A stretch of DNA of 9,314 nt from Bacteroidales bacterium (GTDB lineage: Bacteria; Bacteroidota; Bacteroidia; Bacteroidales; P3). Under the pieces are notes generated by a model, which worked only from the letters and a program-made list of their open reading frames with translations, searched no databases and was not told the DNA's origin. Positions within the stretch are counted from its first letter, which is position 1. Each line of letters starts with the position of its first letter. Shown here one piece after another: positions 6,242-9,314 of the stretch. A program made the translations under genes and the position numbers. The stretch lies in NCBI GenBank assembly GCA_031286005.1, contig JAITVC010000266.1, forward strand, positions 1 through 9,314, read 5' to 3'.

Positions 6242-6952
6242 TTAAATGAAATTACCTACGGTTGATACAATAGTCGTTCGGCCAGAACATATAACATTTA
6301 CAGAAACAAATATGTTTATATTGCTCATATCTAAATTGAGTATTTTTGAACCGCCTGAATTTCCAACTATAGAAAAGAGTTTTGGCGCGCCTCCTGATAC
6401 AACTTCCCCATTACATGTAAAAAAAACATAATTAGAAAGGCAGTTCACAGCAATCTGCTTCTCACTAGATGGAGCAAATACTTTACAGCTTCCTCTGCCA
6501 CCTCCATCCAAAATAATGGAACACTCGTAGGGAATGGGATTAGCACTAACTTTCAAGTTAGAAGTTGAACGTTTTGCATTAGTTGTTCCTGAAAAACAAT
6601 ATATAACTTCAACTCCTTCTTTCTGTGATTTAATAATTAACTCGTTGGCTTGACTGATTTCTGTGAGCAATCTATCATATTCAGATTTTTCTATCCCCAA
6701 CGATAGAGCTTTCTTTTCTGAAAGATTCAATATGACAAGACCGTCATCCTTTACTTCGAAATATGGAGCTGCAATTATATTCGCTTTTTCATAAGCATCC
6801 ATATCCGGAGTGAAAATACTATTGTCAGGAGAATCTTCTTCTACAAAATTGTGTAAAGAATCTTTATTACAACCTTGCATAAAAAATCCTAAAGAAATTA
6901 TGCTTACTAATAATATTCCTAAAGTAAGCCATTTTATTGTTTTTGTTTTCAT
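6242..6952 (-). CDS. Lipoprotein with LNLSE...G...YD motif, first gene of operon
   Basis: This 236-residue protein of unknown function has a classic lipoprotein signal: basic MKTKTIK, hydrophobic residues 8-24, and lipobox FMQGC with Cys28. After an acidic spacer (37-55) comes the motif shared with its neighbour, centred on LNLSEKKALSLGIEKSEYDR (residues 75-94) and ending in Asn103. The C-terminal half is glycine- and beta-rich, with six further cysteines (119, 144, 156, 171, 180, 222) and the patch ILDGGGRGSCKVF; disulfides are plausible if it is exported. The start ATG 6952 follows an A-rich leader. The only good minus-strand promoter upstream lies about 370 nt away (7323-7353), which puts the (CT)26 tract in its mRNA leader. 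Codon use is AT-rich. Confidence 0.8.
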   Translation of the reverse strand: MKTKTIKWLTLGILLVSIISLGFFMQGCNKDSLHNFVEEDSPDNSIFTPDMDAYEKANIIAAPYFEVKDDGLVILNLSEKKALSLGIEKSEYDRLLTEISQANELIIKSQKEGVEVIYCFSGTTNAKRSTSNLKVSANPIPYECSIILDGGGRGSCKVFAPSSEKQIAVNCLSNYVFFTCNGEVVSGGAPKLFSIVGNSGGSKILNLDMSNINIFVSVNVICSGRTTIVSTVGNFI

Positions 6953-7140
6953 GTTTTTTATTTTTTATTAATAAATTGTTCTTTTGTTGATATAATAGAT
7001 GTGAAATAATTTGGGTTGTATTACGGATCGTCTAAACTTGTGCTAAGTGATATTTTTTGATTAAGACTGTTTCGGATACAGAAAATCCTCAAAATTTTCT
7101 TTCGGCATGTCTTGGAAATTGTTGAGGAAATATGTATATT

Positions 7141-7152
7141 ACGCGCGCGCGT
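7141..7152. repeat. Alternating CG block
   Basis: ACGCGCGCGCGT is a 12-nt self-complementary alternating purine-pyrimidine run in AT-rich DNA. Such runs readily adopt Z-form under negative supercoiling. Confidence 0.85.
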
Positions 7153-7176
7153 TTTTCTATTATTATACGTCTGCTC

Positions 7177-7234
<58 letters not shown>

Positions 7235-7322
7235 ACAAAATATTCGAGAAATCCAAATTTTTGGACCACTTTTTTCGCACTATATTGAAAATAGTTTTGA
7301 GCATTTTGGAGTGTTTGATTTG

Positions 7323-7353
7323 CAAATATACAAAAAGTTTTCTAACTGCGCAA
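7323..7353 (-). promoter_or_regulatory. Leftward promoter upstream of the microsatellite
   Basis: On the minus strand, TTG (7353-7351), a 20-nt spacer ending in CTTTTTG, and TATATTTG (7330-7323) give a full Bacteroidota promoter with the same spacing as those of tRNA-Leu and mltG. Transcription would start near 7318 and run left through the AG/CT tract. The first clear gene in its path is the lipoprotein at 6952, about 365 nt on; a 71-codon ATG frame begins at 7304. Confidence 0.65.
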
Positions 7354-7368
7354 GTTTTTTTATTTGCC

Positions 7369-7403
7369 CACTAATCACTTTTCACTACTCACTACTCACT
7401 ATT
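7369..7403. repeat. Five-copy heptamer tandem repeat
   Basis: CACTAAT, CACTTTT, CACTACT, CACTACT and CACTATT follow one another without gaps. The array ends 6 nt before the mnmD -7 box, so it fills the spacer and the place where a -33 element would be. Confidence 0.85.
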
Positions 7404-7409
7404 TTTTCG

Positions 7410-7417
7410 TATCTTTG
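7410..7417 (+). promoter_or_regulatory. mnmD promoter -7 box
   Basis: TATCTTTG lies within TTTTTTCGTATCTTTGC. Only 4 nt separate it from ATG 7422, so the expected transcription start falls at or beside the start codon. The -33 position reads ACT, part of the heptamer array, not TTG. Confidence 0.78.
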
Positions 7418-7421
7418 CCCC

Positions 7422-8096
7422 ATGTTTATTACCGACGATGGCTCAGCATCTTTAAAATCTTCGCATTTCGGCGAAACCTATCATTCCACATTCGGCGCCG
7501 TTGACGAATCCATGCATGTTTTCATTCATGCCGGTTTGCGGGAATGGTATCGGCAAAACCCAAAAAATCACGAATTACACATCTTTGAAATGGGTTTCGG
7601 CACCGGTTTGAACGCTGTTTTGACTTTGCAATGGGCAGAAACGATGCAAATTCATGTTATTTATCATACCATTGAACTTTTCCCGCTTTCCCACGAGCAG
7701 CTTAACGGTTTAAATCACGCCAATTTTGTAAATGAAAGTTTGCAGGAACAGGTTCACAACATTCAATTTGGGAATTTCGCGCATCACGTTTCTGCACGTG
7801 AAATTTCGCCCTATTTCTCGATTATCAAACAGCAAATTTCCCTTTTGGACATAGAACCACCCAATAATTATTTCGACGTAATCTTTTTCGACGCATTTTC
7901 ACCCAACGTTCAACCCGAATTATGGACAGAAACCGTATTTCAAAAGGTCTACAACGCTTCCCGTAAAAATGCCATTCTCACCACCTATTGTGCCAAGGGC
8001 GATGTTCGCCATGCCATGAAAGCCGCAGGTTTCGACGTTAAAAAAATTCCCGGCCCCGTGGGAAAACGAGAAATAACAAGAGCAAAAAAAATTTGA
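7422..8096 (+). CDS. mnmD: tRNA 5-aminomethyl-2-thiouridine methyltransferase, stand-alone MnmC methyltransferase domain
   Basis: This 224-residue, AdoMet-dependent, cytoplasmic enzyme carries out the last methylation in forming mnm5(s2)U at wobble position 34 of certain tRNAs. The AdoMet motif EMGFGTGLNA (residues 56-65), the acidic strand end IEL (84-86), DAFSPNVQPELW (157-168), TYCAKGDVRHAMKAAGF (188-204) and the closing GPVGKRE (211-217) match the methyltransferase half of E. coli MnmC (DUF752). The FAD-dependent oxidase half is absent, so the substrate would be nm5U or must come from another enzyme. The frame is open from 7311, but ATG 7422 is chosen because the -7 box lies immediately before it and the family begins there (FITDDGSASLKSSHFGETYHS). 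The stop codon lies inside the following terminator stem. The nearby tRNA-Leu(UAG) is not a usual target of this modification, so the proximity is probably accidental. Confidence 0.92.
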   Translation: MFITDDGSASLKSSHFGETYHSTFGAVDESMHVFIHAGLREWYRQNPKNHELHIFEMGFGTGLNAVLTLQWAETMQIHVIYHTIELFPLSHEQLNGLNHANFVNESLQEQVHNIQFGNFAHHVSAREISPYFSIIKQQISLLDIEPPNNYFDVIFFDAFSPNVQPELWTETVFQKVYNASRKNAILTTYCAKGDVRHAMKAAGFDVKKIPGPVGKREITRAKKI

Positions 8097-8114
8097 TGAA
8101 ATCAAATCTTTTTT
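8084..8114 (+). terminator. mnmD terminator overlapping the stop codon and the tRNA promoter
   Basis: ATTTGAT (8091-8097) pairs with ATCAAAT (8101-8107) across GAA. After one A-C mismatch, six A's (8084-8089) pair with TTTTTT (8109-8114), which also forms the U-tract. The mnmD stop codon TGA (8094-8096) is in the stem, and the -33 TTG and T-rich spacer of the tRNA promoter use the same bases. Confidence 0.7.
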
Positions 8115-8123
8115 GTATCTTTG
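8093..8123 (+). promoter_or_regulatory. tRNA-Leu promoter
   Basis: TTG (8093-8095, within TTTG), a 20-nt spacer ending in CTTTTTTG, and TATCTTTG (8116-8123) form a complete Bacteroidota promoter. Eleven nucleotides separate it from the mature tRNA 5' end, leaving a short 5' leader for RNase P to remove. Confidence 0.85.
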
Positions 8124-8134
8124 CAATCTCTTTT

Positions 8135-8216
8135 GCGGATGTGGCGTAATTGGTAGCCGTGCCAGACTTAGGATCTGGTGCCGAGAGGCGTGGGGGTTCG
8201 AGTCCCTTCATCCGCA
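8135..8216 (+). tRNA. tRNA-Leu(UAG)
   Basis: The acceptor stem GCGGATG/CATCCGC pairs over 7 bp. The anticodon stem CCAGA/TCTGG encloses loop CTTAGGA, giving anticodon TAG, which reads CUA and, with wobble, other CUN leucine codons. The long variable arm (GCC GAGA GGC) is as expected for a class II leucine tRNA. The T-loop TTCGAGT is canonical, with a T-stem GGGGG/CCCTT containing two G-U pairs. The D-stem GCG/CGT has one G-U pair. A73 is the leucine discriminator. The 3' CCA is not encoded (CTG follows), so it must be added by nucleotidyltransferase. Confidence 0.97.
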
Positions 8217-8219
8217 CTG

Positions 8220-8246
8220 AAAGACCTCTATATAGAGGTCTTTTTT
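8220..8246 (+). terminator. tRNA-Leu terminator
   Basis: AAAGACCTCT (8220-8229) pairs perfectly with AGAGGTCTTT (8234-8243) around ATAT, with a run of six T's at 8241-8246. It begins 4 nt after the tRNA and is a clear intrinsic terminator. Confidence 0.92.
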
Positions 8247-8266
8247 ATTGAGAATACCCGCTTTTC

Positions 8267-8297
8267 TTGTGTTTAACTTTCTTTTTTCGTATCTTTG
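8267..8297 (+). promoter_or_regulatory. mltG promoter
   Basis: TTG (8267-8269), a 20-nt spacer ending in CTTTTTTCG, and TATCTTTG (8290-8297) make a complete promoter. Six nucleotides separate the -7 box from ATG 8304, so the mRNA should be leaderless or carry only a few leader bases. Confidence 0.85.
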
Positions 8298-8303
8298 CGA
8301 GCT

Positions 8304-9311
8304 ATGAAAAAGAAAAAAGGATTAAAATACAGTTTAATTGTATTGTTTTTAGCGGGCTGTTTGGCTCTGCTTGGTGCGTATTTAGTGCTATTTGCGCCCA
8401 ATGTGAAAAAAGATGGATTTCTTTATATTCCAACAGGTAGCACCTATTCGCAAGTGCAAGACAGTTTGAAGAAACAGAACTTCTTGAATAGTCCGCTGCC
8501 GTTTGAACTTTGGCAAAAGATAAAGAAGTATGCCATTGTTGTGAAACCGGGACGCTACGAACTTCGGAAAGGCATGACCAACCGCCAATTGGTAAATATC
8601 CTGCGTAGCGGACGACAAACGCCGGTAAATATTACCTTCAACAATATTCGCACGTTGGAACAAATGGCCGGACGTTTGAGCGCCCAAATAGAAGCAGACT
8701 CTTTGAGTTTTATACAAGCCTTTTCCGATGCTGATTTTTTAGAAAAACAGGCCTTGAAACCATCTGAGGTGATGGCAATTTTCATCCCCAATACTTACGA
8801 AGTTTGGTGGACAACAACCGCCACCGGACTTTTGGAACGCATGAAAACGGAATACGACCGATTTTGGACACCCGAACGCCTAAATAAGGCCAAGACACAA
8901 GGTTTATCGCCTGTTCAAGTGAGCACGATAGCCTCCATTGTGGAAGAAGAAACCCGTAAAAACGATGAAAAGCCATTGGTCGCTTCGGTTTATATCAACC
9001 GTTTGCACAAAGGCATGTTGCTGCAAGCCGACCCAACCGTGAAATTTGCTATTGGCGACTTCGGTTTGCGCCGCATTTTGAACCAGCATTTGCAATACAA
9101 TTCGCCATACAATACTTATAAAAACAAAGGTTTGCCGCCCGGCCCTATTTGTTGTCCGTCAATAGCTTCGTTGGATGCCGTGCTCAATGCACCTCAAACG
9201 AAATACGTGTATTTCTGTGCTAAATCCGACTTTTCGGGCTATCACGCTTTTGCGGAAACGTATGCCGAGCATTTAAAAAACGCCCGTAAATATTGGGCTG
9301 TGCTTAAATAG
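8304..9311 (+). CDS. mltG: Endolytic murein transglycosylase MltG
   Basis: This 335-residue inner-membrane enzyme (YceG family) cuts nascent glycan strands and sets where peptidoglycan synthesis stops. It has a basic N-terminus (MKKKKGLKYS), one membrane segment (about residues 11-30), then a LysM-like region (about 38-105: YIPTGSTYSQVQDSLKKQ, GRYELRKGMTNRQLVNILRSG). The catalytic domain has TIASIVEEET (208-217) with the conserved Glu, SVYINRLHKGMLLQADPTV (228-246), NSPYNTYKNKGLPPGPIC (266-283) and SLDAVLNAP (289-297). Length is normal and the gene is complete. ATG 8304 is chosen over the in-frame TTG 8295, which lies inside the -7 box. LAGC (16-19) resembles a lipobox, but the hydrophobic stretch continues past the Cys, as in a membrane anchor. 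Three bases remain in the window after the stop. Confidence 0.96.
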   Translation: MKKKKGLKYSLIVLFLAGCLALLGAYLVLFAPNVKKDGFLYIPTGSTYSQVQDSLKKQNFLNSPLPFELWQKIKKYAIVVKPGRYELRKGMTNRQLVNILRSGRQTPVNITFNNIRTLEQMAGRLSAQIEADSLSFIQAFSDADFLEKQALKPSEVMAIFIPNTYEVWWTTTATGLLERMKTEYDRFWTPERLNKAKTQGLSPVQVSTIASIVEEETRKNDEKPLVASVYINRLHKGMLLQADPTVKFAIGDFGLRRILNQHLQYNSPYNTYKNKGLPPGPICCPSIASLDAVLNAPQTKYVYFCAKSDFSGYHAFAETYAEHLKNARKYWAVLK

Positions 9312-9314
9312 TTT

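Noticed and set aside
7422..8216. Functional link between mnmD and the adjacent tRNA-Leu(UAG)
   Set aside because: MnmC-type modification acts on other tRNAs, and each of the two genes has its own promoter and terminator, so adjacency is not evidence of a shared role.
8349..8360. Lipobox-like LAGC in MltG
   Set aside because: The hydrophobic segment continues for about ten residues beyond the Cys and MltG homologues are held by a membrane helix, so lipidation is unlikely.

Overview
The window looks like chromosomal DNA from a member of the Bacteroidota, probably class Bacteroidia. The main evidence is the promoters: TAnnTTTG -7 boxes, with a TTG -33 element 20 nt upstream in three cases. AT-rich leaders without a Shine-Dalgarno sequence fit as well. 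So do the gene contents: a Bacteroidota-type MetH, an M20 aminoacyl-histidine dipeptidase, a stand-alone MnmC-type methyltransferase and small lipoproteins. The species cannot be named from the sequence alone.

Layout. 1-2802 (+) is the 3' three quarters of metH (B12-dependent methionine synthase). It is followed after 13 nt by a GNAT acetyltransferase (2816-3322, +). A long hairpin (3336-3387) separates this pair from a convergent dipeptidase gene, pepD (3404-4846, -). Behind pepD, on the same strand, lies an orphan cytoplasmic protein with an Ig-like C-terminal half (4999-5553, -), which has its own terminator. The 270 nt after it are packed with inverted repeats. A two-gene lipoprotein operon follows (6242-6952 then 5824-6234, both -); the two products share a motif of about 29 residues. 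The 469-nt gap at 6953-7421 has no convincing gene. It holds a (CG)5 block, a perfect (AG)26 microsatellite, a good leftward promoter upstream of that microsatellite, and a five-copy heptamer repeat. The right end holds mnmD (7422-8096, +), tRNA-Leu(UAG) (8135-8216, +) and mltG (8304-9311, +), each with its own promoter.

How the parts work. The recognised genes are housekeeping and unrelated in pathway: methionine/folate metabolism, peptide turnover, tRNA wobble modification, leucine decoding and peptidoglycan chain termination. The unusual material lies between and inside them. Small palindromic repeats occur in intergenic DNA and also, in frame, in two linkers of metH. The lipoprotein operon appears to be read from a promoter whose leader of about 365 nt contains (CU)26, which makes it a candidate for length-variable expression. 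Four -7 boxes sit in a near-identical block, TTTTTT(C)GTATCTTTGC, and a fifth resembles it. Two of these are so close to the start codon that mnmD and mltG mRNAs should be leaderless or nearly so. I found no CRISPR array, transposase, integrase or recognisable defence system.
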